Notes: generated from the letters alone by a model not told the origin. A stretch of DNA of 64,000 nucleotides from Pectobacterium fontis (GCF_000803215.1 NZ_JSXC01000034.1:124001-188000); one strand, 5' to 3'; shown: positions 9,787 to 22,318, numbered from the stretch's first letter. Made by a program: numbers and translations.

Positions 9787-10137
9787 ATGAGCAGAGAGAA
9801 CCTGGTTCGTCAGTCATTATTCGATATTGAGCGTGCATTGAGGGAAAGTCCTTTCTGGCAGGTGGTTCCGCCAGAAGACGACGCGTTTAACAGCACTGAG
9901 CCTTTCAGCCTTGATACCATGCGACCTGAAGCGTGGTTGCAGTGGGTCTTTTTGCCGCGGATGCATGCCCTGTTGGATAGTGAATTAGCGCTGCCCGCGG
10001 AATTGGCTTTGCTTCCCTATTTTGAAGACGCGCTGGAAGGTACGCCAGAAGAGACATCGGCAATCCTGTTGCGTCTCAAGCTGCTCGATGAGCTATTCAA
10101 CCCTGATGTACAGGATGGCGCAGTACACGATGCTTGA
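9787..10137 (+). CDS. yqcC: YqcC family protein
   Basis: 116-residue cytoplasmic protein of the YqcC (DUF446) family. Family features seen: FNSTEPFSLDTM, WLQWVFLPRMHALLD. Function unknown. The ATG at 9787 is preferred over the frame opening at 9748 because it fits the family length (about 109). The stop overlaps the truC start by 8 bases, so it is translationally coupled to truC, as in E. coli. Confidence 0.88.
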   Translation: MSRENLVRQSLFDIERALRESPFWQVVPPEDDAFNSTEPFSLDTMRPEAWLQWVFLPRMHALLDSELALPAELALLPYFEDALEGTPEETSAILLRLKLLDELFNPDVQDGAVHDA

Positions 10138-10915
10138 GATTATTTATCAGGATGAGCATCTGGTCGCGGTCAATAAACCTAGCGGCTGGTTAGTCCATCG
10201 TAGCTGGCTGGATCGCAAAGAAAAAGTCGTGGTGATGCAGACGGTGCGCGATCAAATCGGCCAGCACGTCTATACCGTTCATCGTCTCGACAGGCCGACA
10301 TCTGGCGTGTTGCTGCTTGCACTGTCCAGTGAGGTGGCAAGAACGCTATCTCAGCAGTTCGAATCGCACCAGATGCAGAAAACGTATCATGCCGTGGTGC
10401 GTGGTCATGTGTTGGATGATGGCGTGATCGACTATGCGCTTACCGAAGAACTGGACAAGATTGCTGATAAGTTTGCCCATCCTGATAAAGCGCCGCAGCC
10501 TGCTGTCACGCATTACCGTTCTTTAGCGCAGGCTGAGATGCCGGTCGCCATCGGTCGTTACCCCACGGCACGCTACAACCTGATGGAGCTGAAACCGCAA
10601 ACCGGACGTAAGCACCAGTTACGCCGCCATATGTCACATATCCACCATCCGATTATCGGAGATACTGCACACGGTGATCTGCGACACAACCGCGGCATGG
10701 CGACACATTTTTCCTGTGGCAGGCTCATGCTGCATGCCAGCGAGTTGCAACTGAATCATCCGGTGAGTGGACAGCCACTGACATTGCAGGCGCGTTGGGA
10801 TGCGCCATGGCAGGGCGTCATGAGGCAGTTTAGCTGGCAAGGCATTCTCCCTGAATTTGAAGGGGTTGAGTTTCCTGCCGAGTCAGGTCAGGATAGCGGG
10901 CATCTCGTCGAGTAG
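10130..10915 (+). CDS. truC: tRNA pseudouridine(65) synthase TruC
   Basis: 261-residue RluA-family pseudouridine synthase that makes pseudouridine 65 in tRNAIle and tRNAAsp. Seen: the RluA catalytic motif HRLDRPTSGVLL with the catalytic aspartate, and the KTYHAVVRG and ETGRKHQLRRHM-like blocks (here PQTGRKHQLRRHM). The frame opens further upstream, but the ATG at 10130 gives MLEIIYQDEHLVAVNKP, the family start, within 1 residue of the E. coli length. Confidence 0.94.
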   Translation: MLEIIYQDEHLVAVNKPSGWLVHRSWLDRKEKVVVMQTVRDQIGQHVYTVHRLDRPTSGVLLLALSSEVARTLSQQFESHQMQKTYHAVVRGHVLDDGVIDYALTEELDKIADKFAHPDKAPQPAVTHYRSLAQAEMPVAIGRYPTARYNLMELKPQTGRKHQLRRHMSHIHHPIIGDTAHGDLRHNRGMATHFSCGRLMLHASELQLNHPVSGQPLTLQARWDAPWQGVMRQFSWQGILPEFEGVEFPAESGQDSGHLVE

Positions 10916-10974
10916 TTATCTCTGTTGTATTACTTTTGTCTTAAATACATCGAATTAAAAAGGGAGTCAGAAGC

Positions 10975-11430
10975 ATGGCGCAGATTGGTATTTTTGTGGG
11001 TACGGTCTACGGGAATGCACTGCTGGTGGCCGAAGAAGCCGAAAATATCCTCAGGGAGCGTGGCCACGAGGTTAAGGTCTTTGAAGATGCGACGCTAGGA
11101 TCCTGGCTGGACTACCGCGAGCATACGGTTTTAGTGGTCACGTCAACAACGGGGCAAGGCCAACTGCCTGATTCTATCGTTCCGTTATACGCTGGATTGC
11201 GTGATAACGGTGGCTATCAGCCAGCCTTGCGCTACGGCGTGATTGCATTGGGTGACAGCAGCTATCCGAATTTCTGCGCGGGGGGGCATCTTTTCGATGC
11301 GCTATTGCAGGACATTGGCGCGAAGCGTTTGGGTGACGTTTTGGCAATCGATGCGGTCGAACACCCGGAGCCGGAAGTCGTGTCATGCCCGTGGGTTGAA
11401 GCATGGGCGGATTTGATTGACGAACAGTGA
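10975..11430 (+). CDS. yqcA: Flavodoxin YqcA
   Basis: 151-residue single-domain flavodoxin with the N-terminal phosphate-binding loop [15 protein letters not shown] and the [12 protein letters not shown] and [17 protein letters not shown]-binding loops. YqcA flavodoxins are electron carriers of uncertain partner. Follows truC after 59 bases in the syd/csrB-yqcC-truC-yqcA neighbourhood. Preceded by AGGGAGTCAGAAGC. Confidence 0.92.
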   Translation: MAQIGIFVGTVYGNALLVAEEAENILRERGHEVKVFEDATLGSWLDYREHTVLVVTSTTGQGQLPDSIVPLYAGLRDNGGYQPALRYGVIALGDSSYPNFCAGGHLFDALLQDIGAKRLGDVLAIDAVEHPEPEVVSCPWVEAWADLIDEQ

Positions 11431-11445
11431 AGCCGTATTGCGATA

Positions 11446-11475
11446 AAAACGGGAGCTAGCAAGGCTCCCGTTTTC
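11446..11475. terminator. Bidirectional terminator between yqcA and yaeH
   Basis: AAAACGGGAGC-tagcaag-GCTCCCGTTTT: strong stem with T-run on the plus side and A-run giving U residues on the minus side. Serves the convergent yqcA and yaeH genes. Confidence 0.85.
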
Positions 11476-11513
11476 GTTGCGGTCTGTCGCAATATATTTA
11501 GCAATCACTATGC

Positions 11514-11903
11514 TTAGCGGTTCTTGGTCAGCTTCTCTAAATCCGCTTCTATTTCGGCAATTTTGTTGGACACGACGCTTTCCAGATGACGCAGATCGTC
11601 GAGGATTTTGCGTTTCAGATCGACTTCCACCTGATCTTGTTGGCAGATTTTATCTAATTCATCAATGACATAACGTAAATTTGGGCTAATTTCGTTGATC
11701 TCTTTATAGCCCTGTCCCGCGTTGTCAGCCATGATGGTTTTGCGCTGGCGTGGATATTTGAATTTCACGCTTTTCGCGAAAAATTCGCCTTTATCCTTGC
11801 GAAAATAGATCTTCAGGATGTCGTTATTCGCTTCCTGACGCAGGCTATAGCGATCGATATCATCGGGATTGGTAATGCCCAGGCTTTGTAGATTGTCATA
11901 CAT
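11514..11903 (-). CDS. yaeH: YaeH, UPF0325/DUF3461 family protein
   Basis: 129-residue conserved enterobacterial protein, nearly identical in pattern to E. coli YaeH ([30 protein letters not shown], ending EIEADLEKL). The C-terminal half is charged and likely a coiled coil. Function unknown. It lies downstream of dapD on the same strand. Here it follows yqcA, which is not its E. coli neighbour. Confidence 0.92.
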   Translation of the reverse strand: MYDNLQSLGITNPDDIDRYSLRQEANNDILKIYFRKDKGEFFAKSVKFKYPRQRKTIMADNAGQGYKEINEISPNLRYVIDELDKICQQDQVEVDLKRKILDDLRHLESVVSNKIAEIEADLEKLTKNR

Positions 11904-11948
11904 AGCGTCACCTTCTCGGTTTTAGATAGTCCTGATTGTGTTCGAACA

Positions 11949-11982
11949 TAAAAAAACGGCGGGTGATTAGCCCGCCGTTTCT
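11949..11982 (-). terminator. Terminator after dapD
   Basis: On the minus strand AACGGCGGG-ctaatca-CCCGCCGTT is followed by a run of U residues (plus-strand A-run at 11950-11956). Confidence 0.85.
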
Positions 11983-11985
11983 CGT

Positions 11986-12813
11986 TTAGTCGATGGAGCG
12001 TAATAACTCATTGATGCCCACTTTACCGCGGGTTTTCGCATCCACTTTCTTCACAATAACTGCACAGTACATGCTGTGGCTACCATCTTTGGACGGCAGG
12101 TTGCCGGACACGACGACGGAGCCAGCAGGGACGCGGCCATAGTGAATTTCACCGGTTTCACGATCGTAAATACGGGTACTTTGGCTGATAAACACGCCCA
12201 TCGAGATGACGGAACCTTCTTCAACGACAACGCCTTCTACCACTTCAGAGCGCGCACCGATGAAGCAGTTATCTTCGATGATGGTTGGGTTGGCCTGCAA
12301 CGGTTCCAGAACGCCGCCGATGCCAACGCCGCCAGACAGGTGGACGTTTTTACCGATTTGGGCGCAAGAACCTACGGTTACCCACGTATCGACCATCGTC
12401 CCTTCATCAACGTAAGCACCGATGTTGACGTAAGACGGCATTAGCACGGTATTACGTGCGATATAGGCGCCGCGGCGTACGCTGGCTGGCGGTGCAACAC
12501 GCACGCCTTCACGCTGGAAACGTGCTTCATCATAGTCAGCGAATTTCATTGGCACTTTGTCGAAAAAGCGTGTTTCGCCGCCTTCGATAAGGTGGTTGTC
12601 GTTAATACGGAAAGAGAGCAGTACGGCTTTCTTCAGCCATTGATGGGTAACCCATTGGCCGTCGATTTTCTCCGCAACACGCAGAGTACCGCTATCCAAC
12701 AGGCTGATAGCCTGGTTAACGGCTTCACGCGTCACGGTATCTGCGTTTGCCGGAGTGATTTCAGCGCGGCGTTCAAAAGCTGTTTCAATGATGTTCTGTA
12801 ATTGTTGGTGCAT
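11986..12813 (-). CDS. dapD: Tetrahydrodipicolinate N-succinyltransferase DapD
   Basis: 275-residue succinyltransferase of the lysine/meso-diaminopimelate pathway. The C-terminal half is a left-handed beta helix of hexapeptide repeats ([37 protein letters not shown]). A trimeric cytoplasmic enzyme. Follows glnD after 28 bases on the same strand; its own terminator follows. Confidence 0.96.
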   Translation of the reverse strand: MHQQLQNIIETAFERRAEITPANADTVTREAVNQAISLLDSGTLRVAEKIDGQWVTHQWLKKAVLLSFRINDNHLIEGGETRFFDKVPMKFADYDEARFQREGVRVAPPASVRRGAYIARNTVLMPSYVNIGAYVDEGTMVDTWVTVGSCAQIGKNVHLSGGVGIGGVLEPLQANPTIIEDNCFIGARSEVVEGVVVEEGSVISMGVFISQSTRIYDRETGEIHYGRVPAGSVVVSGNLPSKDGSHSMYCAVIVKKVDAKTRGKVGINELLRSID

Positions 12814-12841
12814 CCTGATTTCTCTTTCCTGATTGTAAAAA

Positions 12842-15556
12842 TTAACTCAATGGTACTTTATCGTTTGGGTTAAGGGCTTCTGTCAACCGTTCTTGCAATT
12901 TAAGGCGTAATTCCGGCTTTAAGGCGCGTCTCTCGCTGTCAGCCAGAATGAAAAGATCCTCTACGCGTTCGCCGATCGTGGAAATGCGCGCACCGTGTAG
13001 CGACAGGTTGAGATCGGCAAAAATCTCACCGATACGCGCCAGCAGCCCCGGTTGATCGAGTGCGCTAAGTTCCATATAGCTGCGTCTGTCCGTATGCGTC
13101 GGCAGGAAGTTGACTTCGGTTGGCACGCTGAAATGACGTAGCTTCGGCGAGGGGCGGCGTACGCGCGGGTGTTGATAATGCCGTTGTGTCAGCGCCTGTT
13201 CCAGCGCATGGCGTATCATTTCATGCCGATCCTGCGCCAGCGGGCTGCCGTCCGGTTCCAGCACAATAAACGTATCCATCGCCATGCCGTCGCGACTGGT
13301 AAAAATCTGCGCATCGTGGACGCTGAGGTTACGTCGGTCTAACTCACCGGCGACCGCCGCGAAAAGATAAGGCCTGTCCGGGCTCCAGATAAAAATTTCT
13401 GTACCGCCACGACTGGCCTGATGGCTGATCAGTACCAGCGGTTTGTTGACATCATGCTCCAGCAGATGGCGCGCGTGCCAGGCAATCTGGTTTGGCGAAT
13501 GGCGCAGGAAATAATCGGCTCGACAGCGGCTCCAGATGTGGTGCAACGCCTCTTCGTCAATGTTATCCATACGCAGCAACGCCAGCGCTTGCAGCCGATG
13601 GTGACGGACGCGTTCGCGTAAATCCGGCGTATTTTGCATGCCACGACGCAACTGTTTCTCCGTCGCGAAATAGAGTTCACGCAATAGACTCTGCTTCCAA
13701 CTGTTCCATAGTGTTTCATTGGTGGCGCAAATATCCGCAACGGTCAGGCTGACCAGATAGCGCAAGCGGGTTTCACTCTGTACTTCCGCGGCAAATTGCT
13801 GAATGACGGCAGGATCCTGAATATCGCGGCGCTGTGCGGTGACGGACATCAGCAAGTGGCAGCGTACCAGCCAGGAAACTAGCTGGGCTTCACGCGAGTT
13901 CAGCCCGTGCAATGCGGCAAATTCCAGCACGTCGTGTGCGCCCAGTTCGGAGTGATCGCCCCCACGGCCTTTAGCAATATCGTGGAACAGCGCGGCCAGC
14001 AGGAATAATTCGGGCTGGGGCAGGCGAGGATGGAGTTCTACACACAGCGGGTGTTGCGGTCGGGTATTCTCGTCAGCGAAGCTTTCCAGCTTGAGCAGCA
14101 CGCGGATCGTGTGTTCATCCACCGTATAGGCGTGAAACAGATCGAACTGCATCTGACCGACGATGTTCCCCCACAGCGGCATATAGGCCCACAGCACGCT
14201 ATGGCGATGCATGGGCAACAGCGCACGACTGACTGCATAAGGATGGCGCAGGATATCCATGAACAACTGACGTGCCTCGGGAATGGTGCAGAGCGGGCTG
14301 GCGAGGTGACGGCGCGCATGGCGCAACTGGCGCAATGTGGTGGAATAGATGCCTTTGATATCACGGTTACGCACCATCAGGTAAAACATCCGCATGATGG
14401 CTTCTGGCTTTTTGATAAACAGGTTTTCATCGCGTAGATCCACCAGATTGCCGCGTAGCTGGAATTCATCATCAAGCAGGCGGGGCTTTTCACTCGCATC
14501 CAGCGCTAAAATGGCTTCATCAAAGAGCTGTAACAGCATCTGGTTCAACTCGCTGACGCGACGCGTCATGCGGTAGAAATCCTTCATCATGCGCTCTACC
14601 GGCGTGTTGCCTTCTCCTTGGTACTGCAACAACTGCGCGACGTTAAGCTGTCTGTCGAACAGTAGCCGGTTATCGTAGCGTGGCAGGAGTAGATGCAGGG
14701 CGAAACGGATGCGCCACAAAAAGCTTTGGCATTCGTTCAACTCTTTACGCTCGGCTTCTGTCAGGAAGCCGAAGCCCACCATTTCATTGAGCGAGGTCGC
14801 GCCAAAGTGGCGTCTGGCCACCCACAGCAGCGTGTGAATATCGCGTAGCCCGCCAGGGCTGCTTTTGATATCCGGTTCCAGATTATAGCTGGTGCTGTGA
14901 TAGCGCTGATGGCGCTCCTGCTGTTCGGCGATTTTTGCCGGAAAAAACGTGGATGACGGCCAAAATTCATCACTGAATACGTGTTTTTGCAGCGTGAGAA
15001 ACAGAGCAACATCGCCGCATATCATGCGGGATTCGATCAGATTGGTCGCGACAGAAATGTCTGCACGCCCTTCCTGTAAGCACTCTTCCAGCGTTCTGAC
15101 GCTATGGCCGACTTCCAGCTTCAGATCCCACAGCAGGGTGATGAATTGACCGACGCGCTGGGAATATTCTTCACTGAGCGCTGTCTGGCTTAATACCAGC
15201 ACGTCGATATCGGAAAGCGGATGCAGTTCACCACGGCCATATCCGCCAACGGCGACCAGTGCCGTTTGGGCGATATTTTCAAAACCGTAGAAGTACCACA
15301 GCCGCTGTAACAGGCGATCGATGAACAAGGTTCTGGCATCAATGAGTTTCTCCGCGCTGACGCCGGAACGGAATTCTGTTCCGAGCCAAAGCTGGAATAG
15401 CTCCAACTGTTGCTTCAGCGCCTGACAGTTCAGCATGTCATCTGAATAGGTCAGCGGCGACGCGGGAGGCTGTGATGGCGTAATGGCGTCTACAGGGCTG
15501 TGTGGTAAAGAAGCGTCAGGTGGCATAATGTCTGGCGAAAAGCGTTTATCTGTCAT
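12842..15556 (-). CDS. glnD: Bifunctional uridylyltransferase/uridylyl-removing enzyme GlnD
   Basis: Glutamine sensor that uridylylates or deuridylylates PII (GlnB/GlnK). Order of domains in 904 residues: nucleotidyltransferase with [17 protein letters not shown] (residues 104-120), HD hydrolase domain with [13 protein letters not shown], and two C-terminal ACT domains ([39 protein letters not shown]). The ATG at 15554-15556 is preferred to one four codons upstream, which falls in the terminator T-run of map. Both are weakly supported by Shine-Dalgarno. Confidence 0.95.
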   Translation of the reverse strand: MTDKRFSPDIMPPDASLPHSPVDAITPSQPPASPLTYSDDMLNCQALKQQLELFQLWLGTEFRSGVSAEKLIDARTLFIDRLLQRLWYFYGFENIAQTALVAVGGYGRGELHPLSDIDVLVLSQTALSEEYSQRVGQFITLLWDLKLEVGHSVRTLEECLQEGRADISVATNLIESRMICGDVALFLTLQKHVFSDEFWPSSTFFPAKIAEQQERHQRYHSTSYNLEPDIKSSPGGLRDIHTLLWVARRHFGATSLNEMVGFGFLTEAERKELNECQSFLWRIRFALHLLLPRYDNRLLFDRQLNVAQLLQYQGEGNTPVERMMKDFYRMTRRVSELNQMLLQLFDEAILALDASEKPRLLDDEFQLRGNLVDLRDENLFIKKPEAIMRMFYLMVRNRDIKGIYSTTLRQLRHARRHLASPLCTIPEARQLFMDILRHPYAVSRALLPMHRHSVLWAYMPLWGNIVGQMQFDLFHAYTVDEHTIRVLLKLESFADENTRPQHPLCVELHPRLPQPELFLLAALFHDIAKGRGGDHSELGAHDVLEFAALHGLNSREAQLVSWLVRCHLLMSVTAQRRDIQDPAVIQQFAAEVQSETRLRYLVSLTVADICATNETLWNSWKQSLLRELYFATEKQLRRGMQNTPDLRERVRHHRLQALALLRMDNIDEEALHHIWSRCRADYFLRHSPNQIAWHARHLLEHDVNKPLVLISHQASRGGTEIFIWSPDRPYLFAAVAGELDRRNLSVHDAQIFTSRDGMAMDTFIVLEPDGSPLAQDRHEMIRHALEQALTQRHYQHPRVRRPSPKLRHFSVPTEVNFLPTHTDRRSYMELSALDQPGLLARIGEIFADLNLSLHGARISTIGERVEDLFILADSERRALKPELRLKLQERLTEALNPNDKVPLS

Positions 15557-15567
15557 AGCGCAGCCCA

Positions 15568-15595
15568 TAAAAAAACCGGCATCTGCCGGCTTAGT
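15568..15595 (-). terminator. Terminator/attenuator between map and glnD
   Basis: On the minus strand AAGCCGGC-agat-GCCGGTTTTTTT, immediately after the map stop. glnD begins only about 12 bases beyond the T-run, so glnD is either read through or has a promoter inside map. Confidence 0.8.
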
Positions 15596-15597
15596 GT

Positions 15598-16392
15598 TTA
15601 CTGTTCATGCGTGATGATGTTGGGGAGGGTGTCATCCTTTCGCAACGTCATTATTTCGCAGCCGTTATCGGTTACCACAATAGTATGCTCGTACTGTGCC
15701 GACAAGCTGCGATCTTTGGTTTTTACCGTCCAGCCGTCTTTCATTGTACGGATGCGGAAATCACCCGCATTGAGCATCGGCTCGATCGTAAATGCCATTC
15801 CGGCCTGCAACACCACGCCGCCGTCATCGGCATCATAGTGCAAAACCTGTGGCTCTTCGTGGAAGCCTTGACCGATACCGTGACCGCAATATTCACGTAC
15901 GACGGAGAAATTGTTGCCTTCAGCAAATTGTTGGATCGCTTTGCCCAATGTACGCAAGCGAATGCCCGGTTTGACCATTTTCAGCGCCAGATAGAGGCTT
16001 TCCTGCGTGATGCGGCAGAGGCGCTCGCCCAGAATAGTCGGTTTGCCTGCGATGAACATTTTTGACGTATCGCCGTGAAAGCCGTCTTTGATGACGGTGA
16101 CGTCGATATTGACGATGTCGCCATCCTTGAGAATTTTGTCATCGCTTGGAATGCCGTGGCACACCACTTCATTAACAGAAATACACACTGATTTCGGGAA
16201 ACCGTGATAACCCAGACACGCAGAAATGGCTTGCTGTTTGTTGGTGATGTGATCGTGACAGATTTTGTCCAGTTCGGCGGTACTGACACCCGGCACGACG
16301 TGGGGCTCGATGATTTCGAGAACTTCGGCAGCCAGACGACCCGCTACGCGCATTTTTTCGATGTCTTCAGGAGTTTTAATTGAAATTGCCAT
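15598..16392 (-). CDS. map: Methionine aminopeptidase, type I
   Basis: 264 residues, the E. coli length. Removes the initiator methionine from nascent proteins. Pita-bread fold with the dinuclear-metal ligands in [19 protein letters not shown] (two Asp), [19 protein letters not shown] (His, Glu context) and AFTIEPMLN plus the C-terminal [14 protein letters not shown] (Glu). Divergent from rpsB, as in most enterobacteria. Confidence 0.97.
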   Translation of the reverse strand: MAISIKTPEDIEKMRVAGRLAAEVLEIIEPHVVPGVSTAELDKICHDHITNKQQAISACLGYHGFPKSVCISVNEVVCHGIPSDDKILKDGDIVNIDVTVIKDGFHGDTSKMFIAGKPTILGERLCRITQESLYLALKMVKPGIRLRTLGKAIQQFAEGNNFSVVREYCGHGIGQGFHEEPQVLHYDADDGGVVLQAGMAFTIEPMLNAGDFRIRTMKDGWTVKTKDRSLSAQYEHTIVVTDNGCEIMTLRKDDTLPNIITHEQ

Positions 16393-16544
16393 TGATGATT
16401 GTCCCGCAGGTGCCTGTTAAGCACGAAAATTAAGAGCGATAACTAATAACTTATGTTAACAGTCCTGCCGCTGGCTTGCCAAACTATCATTCTGATTCGT
16501 GGACGATTGCATAACAAAGGGTGGTGTCGTAGGGGGATTTATGG

Positions 16545-17463
<919 letters not shown>

Positions 17464-17510
17464 TAAGTCTGGCTCGTTGAGCCCTTATTAACCAGGTAGT
17501 ACTAGTTTGG

Positions 17511-17538
17511 TTAGGGGCCTTTTTATGGCCCCTTTTTC
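17511..17538 (+). terminator. Partial terminator between rpsB and tsf
   Basis: AGGGGCC-tttttat-GGCCCCTTTTT stem-loop with T5. In E. coli the equivalent hairpin sets the S2:EF-Ts ratio by partial termination. Confidence 0.8.
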
Positions 17539-17597
17539 ACTTTTAAAGCTGTTTGGTCGTGACGGCCAGGCAGGAAAAATCTCCCGAGGATTTTAGA

Positions 17598-18449
17598 ATG
17601 GCTGAAATTACCGCATCCCTGGTAAAAGAGCTGCGTGAGCGTACCGCCGCAGGCATGATGGAATGTAAGAAGGCGCTGGTTGAAGCGAACGGCGATATCG
17701 AGCTGGCTATCGAAAACATGCGTAAATCCGGCGCGATTAAAGCAGCGAAAAAAGCAGGTAACGTTGCTGCTGATGGCGTGATCAAAACGAAGATCGACGG
17801 CCACTACGCGGTGATCCTGGAAGTTAACTGCCAGACTGACTTCGTTGCGAAGGATGGTGGTTTCCAGGCGTTTGCTGACAAAGTGCTGGACGCGGCTGTA
17901 GCCGGTAAAATCACTGACGTTGACGTGCTGAAAGCACAGTTCGAAGAAGAGCGTGTTGCGCTGGTTGCAAAAATCGGTGAGAACATCAACATTCGCCGTG
18001 TTGCAGCGCTGGAAGGCGACGTTCTGGGTAACTACCAGCACGGTGCGCGCATCGGTGTTCTGGTTGCGGCTAAAGGCGCTGACGAAGAGCTGGTTAAACA
18101 CCTGGCTATGCACGTTGCCGCAAGCAAGCCTGAATTCGTGAAACCAGAAGACGTGTCTGCTGAAGTGGTAGAAAAAGAGTACCAGGTTCAGTTGGAAATC
18201 GCGATGCAGTCCGGTAAGCCGAAAGAAATCGCAGAGAAAATGGTTGAAGGCCGCATGAAGAAATTCACCGGCGAAGTGTCTCTGACAGGTCAGCCTTTCG
18301 TTATGGATCCCGCTAAATCTGTTGGTCAACTGCTGAAAGAGCACAACGCTGACGTCACTAACTTCATCCGTTTCGAAGTGGGTGAAGGTATTGAGAAAGT
18401 TGAGACTGACTTTGCTGCTGAAGTTGCAGCAATGAGTAAGCAGTCTTAA
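17598..18449 (+). CDS. tsf: Elongation factor Ts
   Basis: Guanine-nucleotide exchange factor for EF-Tu. 283 residues as in E. coli, starting [16 protein letters not shown]; contains the TDFVAK motif ([10 protein letters not shown]) that contacts EF-Tu. The ATG at 17598 is chosen over the frame opening at 17553 by family N-terminus and GAGGA ribosome binding site. Confidence 0.98.
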   Translation: MAEITASLVKELRERTAAGMMECKKALVEANGDIELAIENMRKSGAIKAAKKAGNVAADGVIKTKIDGHYAVILEVNCQTDFVAKDGGFQAFADKVLDAAVAGKITDVDVLKAQFEEERVALVAKIGENINIRRVAALEGDVLGNYQHGARIGVLVAAKGADEELVKHLAMHVAASKPEFVKPEDVSAEVVEKEYQVQLEIAMQSGKPKEIAEKMVEGRMKKFTGEVSLTGQPFVMDPAKSVGQLLKEHNADVTNFIRFEVGEGIEKVETDFAAEVAAMSKQS

Positions 18450-18455
18450 TAATAA

Positions 18456-18485
18456 AAAGAGCCGCCAGTTGGCGGTTCCTTTTTA
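18456..18485 (+). terminator. Terminator after tsf
   Basis: GAGCCGCC-agtt-GGCGGTTC followed by CTTTTT. Confidence 0.85.
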
Positions 18486-18601
18486 TCCAGCCTCAAGAGT
18501 TTTAGTTCGCTTGGCTTACTGCATTCAGATAGGGAGCCAGGTGGACAGTTTTGATTTTTACAACCCCCCAATACGACGACAGCCTGTAGGATAAGAACAC
18601 C

Positions 18602-19327
18602 ATGGCAACCAATGCAAAACCCGTCTATCAACGAATCCTGCTGAAGCTCAGTGGCGAAGCTTTACAGGGAACTGAAGGTTTTGGTATCGATGCGAGCATT
18701 CTGGATCGCATGGCTCAGGAAGTGAAAGAACTGGTTGAGTTAGGCATTCAGGTCGGTGTGGTTATCGGCGGTGGTAACCTGTTTCGTGGCGCGGGTCTGG
18801 CTAAAGCGGGTATGAACCGCGTTGTGGGCGACCACATGGGAATGCTGGCGACTGTGATGAATGGTCTGGCAATGCGTGATGCGTTGCACCGTGCCTATGT
18901 GAACGCTCGCTTGATGTCTGCTATTCCTTTGAACGGCGTCTGCGACAACTACAGTTGGGCAGAAGCGATCAGTCTACTGCGTAATAATCGCGTGGTGATT
19001 TTCTCCGCTGGAACGGGTAACCCTTTCTTTACCACCGATTCTGCGGCTTGCTTGCGCGGCATTGAGATTGAAGCGGATGTCGTATTGAAGGCGACAAAAG
19101 TCGATGGCGTCTATTCTGCCGATCCGGTGAAAGATCCTTCAGCAACGATGTATGAAACGCTAACATATCAAGACGTGTTAGAACGTGAGCTGAAAGTGAT
19201 GGATCTTGCTGCTTTCACGCTGGCTCGTGACCATAACTTGCCGATCCGCGTGTTCAACATGAACAAACCCGGCGCGCTGCGTCGCGTTGTCATGGGTGAA
19301 AAAGAAGGGACGTTGATTAGTCAGTAA
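18602..19327 (+). CDS. pyrH: UMP kinase PyrH
   Basis: 241-residue amino-acid-kinase-fold enzyme that phosphorylates UMP to UDP; activated by GTP and inhibited by UTP in E. coli. Seen: LLKLSGEAL at the N-terminus (phosphate-binding lysine), [25 protein letters not shown] and [10 protein letters not shown]. Between tsf and frr as in all gammaproteobacteria. Confidence 0.97.
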   Translation: MATNAKPVYQRILLKLSGEALQGTEGFGIDASILDRMAQEVKELVELGIQVGVVIGGGNLFRGAGLAKAGMNRVVGDHMGMLATVMNGLAMRDALHRAYVNARLMSAIPLNGVCDNYSWAEAISLLRNNRVVIFSAGTGNPFFTTDSAACLRGIEIEADVVLKATKVDGVYSADPVKDPSATMYETLTYQDVLERELKVMDLAAFTLARDHNLPIRVFNMNKPGALRRVVMGEKEGTLISQ

Positions 19328-19464
19328 TAACGGCTAATCCCGATTATAGGGTAATATATTTTCAGTATTGCTCTATACACGTCAGCCGAGCGCTGGCATT
19401 AATTATTCACCGGATCATGTACTGACATGGTTCGCCAGGCAACCAGTTTTCAAGGGTTCACAAC

Positions 19465-20022
19465 GTGACTAATGAAATCAGAAAAGATGCTGAAACGCGC
19501 ATGGACAAATGTGTTGAAGCGTTTAAAAACCAGATCAGCAAAATCCGTACCGGCCGTGCATCACCTAGCATTCTCGATGGCATTCAGGTTGAATACTATG
19601 GCAGCGCCACGCCACTGCGTCAGGTGGCTAACGTTGTCGTAGAAGATTCCCGCACGCTGGCGATTACGGTATTTGATCGTACGCTGGGCCCGGCAGTTGA
19701 GAAAGCGATCATGGCCTCCGATCTCGGCCTGAACCCGTCTTCTGCTGGCACCGTCATCCGTGTTCCACTGCCACCGTTGACCGAAGAGCGTCGTAAAGAC
19801 CTGATCAAAGTCGTTCGCGGCGAAGCGGAACAAGGTCGCGTTTCTGTACGCAACGTGCGCCGTGATGCTAACGATAAATTGAAGGCGCTGTTGAAAGATA
19901 AAGCGATCAGTGAAGATGAAGAACGTCGCGCTCAGGACGACGTGCAGAAACTGACTGACAACTTCATTAAGAAAGTTGACGTCGCACTGGCAGAAAAAGA
20001 AGCGGAGCTGATGGAGTTCTAA
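19465..20022 (+). CDS. frr: Ribosome recycling factor
   Basis: 185-residue tRNA-mimicking factor that, with EF-G, splits post-termination ribosomes. Family blocks seen: [40 protein letters not shown]-like [14 protein letters not shown]. Starts with GTG at 19465, preceded by AAGGG. Follows pyrH after 137 bases. Confidence 0.97.
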   Translation: MTNEIRKDAETRMDKCVEAFKNQISKIRTGRASPSILDGIQVEYYGSATPLRQVANVVVEDSRTLAITVFDRTLGPAVEKAIMASDLGLNPSSAGTVIRVPLPPLTEERRKDLIKVVRGEAEQGRVSVRNVRRDANDKLKALLKDKAISEDEERRAQDDVQKLTDNFIKKVDVALAEKEAELMEF

Positions 20023-20052
20023 TCAGCCCGTTGAATATCGCGTCGCAGGAAA

Positions 20053-20077
20053 TCTGTGGGGTTGCCCCCTTTTTTCG
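20053..20077 (+). terminator. Possible terminator after frr
   Basis: GGGG-ttg-CCCC followed by a run of T. Short stem, so the call is tentative. Confidence 0.5.
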
Positions 20078-20162
20078 GCGGCGCTTTATTTTTATATAAT
20101 GGTAATTGTTCTAAACTCGTGTACCTTCCTGTCATCAAATCCGGTTATTCAGAGCATTTTTA

Positions 20163-21359
20163 ATGAAGCAACTGACAATTCTTGGTTCCACTGGCTCTAT
20201 TGGCGTCAGTTCGCTGGCCGTGATTAAAGCCAATCCCGATAAATTTGCCGTACGTGCGTTATCCGCCGGGTACAACGTCAAGCTGATGCTGGAGCAGTGC
20301 CTCACGTTCCAACCTGCCTATGCCTCAATGGCGGATGAAGCCTCTGCAACCTCGCTGCGCCAGCAACTGGCGGAATACGGCTGTAAAACGGAAGTGCTGG
20401 CGGGGGAGCAGGCTGCGTGTGATCTTGCTGCCTTGGATGGCGTAGATCAGGTCATGGCTGCAATTGTGGGGGCCGCTGGGCTATTACCGACGCTGGCGGC
20501 TATCCATGCCGGAAAACAGGTTTTGTTGGCGAATAAAGAGTCACTGGTGACCTGTGGACGTCTCTTTATGGACGCCGTGGCGCGAAGTGGCGCACAGCTT
20601 TTACCGATTGATAGCGAACATAATGCGATTTTTCAGAGTTTACCTGAGCAAATTCAACGCCAGTTAGGCTACGCTTCATTGTCGCAGCATGGTGTTGACC
20701 GTATTGTCCTGACAGGCTCTGGTGGGCCATTTCGTGAAACCCCTGTGTCTGCGCTGGCAGACATGACGCCGGATCAGGCGTGTGCGCATCCAAACTGGTC
20801 AATGGGGCGTAAGATTTCGGTTGATTCCGCCACGATGATGAACAAAGGGCTGGAATATATCGAAGCGCGTTGGTTGTTTAATGCGTCTGCCGAACAGATG
20901 GAAGTGATTATTCATCCGCAGTCGGTGATTCACTCAATGGTTCGTTACCGTGATGGCAGCGTTCTGGCGCAGTTGGGGTCGCCTGATATGCGAACGCCGA
21001 TTGCCCACGCGATGGCGTATCCCGAACGGGTGGACTCTGGCGTGAAAGCGTTAGATTTTTGCCAGATTGGTGCGCTGACCTTTTTGGCACCGGATTATAC
21101 GCGCTATCCTTGTTTACAGTTGGCGATTGATGCCTGCAATCATGGACAGTCGGCCACCACCGCATTGAACGCCGCGAATGAAATTGCGGTAGCGGCATTT
21201 TTGCAGTCGCAGATTCGCTTTACCGATATTGCTGCGGTAAATCGATATGTTATTGAACAACTTACATTACCAGAACCCAGCAGCGTTGATGATGTTCTGT
21301 TCATTGATCGCTGGGCCAGACAGGCTGCAACACAGACTCTGACACACTACGCGCGATAG
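20163..21359 (+). CDS. dxr: 1-deoxy-D-xylulose 5-phosphate reductoisomerase Dxr
   Basis: Converts DXP to MEP in the non-mevalonate isoprenoid pathway, NADPH-dependent. Seen: NADPH loop GSTGSIG (residues 8-14), metal-binding D150 and E152 in [11 protein letters not shown], and the active-site loop [21 protein letters not shown] split over residues about 216-236. 398 residues, as in the family. First gene of the isoprenoid/envelope run that continues to accA. Confidence 0.97.
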   Translation: MKQLTILGSTGSIGVSSLAVIKANPDKFAVRALSAGYNVKLMLEQCLTFQPAYASMADEASATSLRQQLAEYGCKTEVLAGEQAACDLAALDGVDQVMAAIVGAAGLLPTLAAIHAGKQVLLANKESLVTCGRLFMDAVARSGAQLLPIDSEHNAIFQSLPEQIQRQLGYASLSQHGVDRIVLTGSGGPFRETPVSALADMTPDQACAHPNWSMGRKISVDSATMMNKGLEYIEARWLFNASAEQMEVIIHPQSVIHSMVRYRDGSVLAQLGSPDMRTPIAHAMAYPERVDSGVKALDFCQIGALTFLAPDYTRYPCLQLAIDACNHGQSATTALNAANEIAVAAFLQSQIRFTDIAAVNRYVIEQLTLPEPSSVDDVLFIDRWARQAATQTLTHYAR

Positions 21360-21461
21360 CCGGATAGACCCATGGCACAATTTGTTCATGTGCGGTGGAG
21401 GTGGTATAGTCTGCGCCACTCAATGGTTGATTACGCAAAGCGGTTTAATTGACCATGCTGC

Positions 21462-21490
21462 TAAGCCGTGATCGTTCACGGCTTTTTTTG
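21462..21490 (+). terminator. Terminator between dxr and uppS
   Basis: AAGCCGTGA-tcgt-TCACGGCTTTTTTT. Confidence 0.9.
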
Positions 21491-21556
21491 CGCTAACGGG
21501 GTCTGATGTTACGGAAGGACTGTTGTATTTCTTGCTTGAGGAAATAAGTACGCGTT

Positions 21557-22318
21557 ATGCCGTCCGATAATCAAAAAAATACTCACGATCTGCCACCCGC
21601 CGGGCCGCGGCATGTTGCCATTATCATGGATGGCAACGGTCGCTGGGCGAAAAGCCGGGGAAAGATGCGGATTTTTGGCCATCAGGCTGGTGTAAAGGCT
21701 GTGCGACGTTCAGTCAGTTTCGCGGTGAACCAAGGGCTGGAGGCACTGACGCTTTACGCTTTTAGCAGTGAAAACTGGAACCGTCCGGCGCAGGAAGTTT
21801 CCGCACTCATGGAACTGTTTGTTCGGGCGTTGGACAGTGAAGTAAAAAACCTGCACAAGCACAATGTTCGCCTACGAGTAGTTGGTGATATCGCTCGCTT
21901 CAGTCCACGTTTACAAGAACGAATCCGCCGTTCAGAGGTACTGACAGAAAAGAATCAGGGTCTTACCCTGAATATTGCCGCGAATTATGGCGGCCGTTGG
22001 GATATTATTCAGGGCGTACGGCAACTTGCAGTGCAGGTACAGGAAGGCATTCTGCGGCCTGATAGCATTAATGAAGCGTCATTATGTCAGTACATCTGTC
22101 TGAATGATCTGGCCCCGGTTGATTTGGTGATCAGAACCGGTGGAGAACACCGCATCAGTAATTTTCTGCTGTGGCAAATTGCTTATGCTGAACTTTACTT
22201 TACCGATGTCCTCTGGCCAGATTTCGATGAACAAGTCTTTGAAGGTGCGCTGAATGCTTTTGCACAACGCGAGCGCCGCTTCGGGGGAACAACACCTATC
22301 GATGCGACTGCATCCTAG
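21557..22318 (+). CDS. uppS: Undecaprenyl diphosphate synthase (cis-prenyltransferase)
   Basis: Also called ispU. Adds eight isoprene units in cis to farnesyl diphosphate, giving the lipid carrier for peptidoglycan and O-antigen. Seen: [18 protein letters not shown] with the catalytic aspartate (D25), [14 protein letters not shown], and [15 protein letters not shown] with FDPpocket residues. 253 residues. Ends 9 bases before cdsA. Confidence 0.97.
   Translation: MPSDNQKNTHDLPPAGPRHVAIIMDGNGRWAKSRGKMRIFGHQAGVKAVRRSVSFAVNQGLEALTLYAFSSENWNRPAQEVSALMELFVRALDSEVKNLHKHNVRLRVVGDIARFSPRLQERIRRSEVLTEKNQGLTLNIAANYGGRWDIIQGVRQLAVQVQEGILRPDSINEASLCQYICLNDLAPVDLVIRTGGEHRISNFLLWQIAYAELYFTDVLWPDFDEQVFEGALNAFAQRERRFGGTTPIDATAS

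Noticed and set aside
12076-12444. Plus-strand ORF opposite dapD
   Set aside because: Shadow of dapD; the minus-strand protein has clear hexapeptide repeats and full family length.
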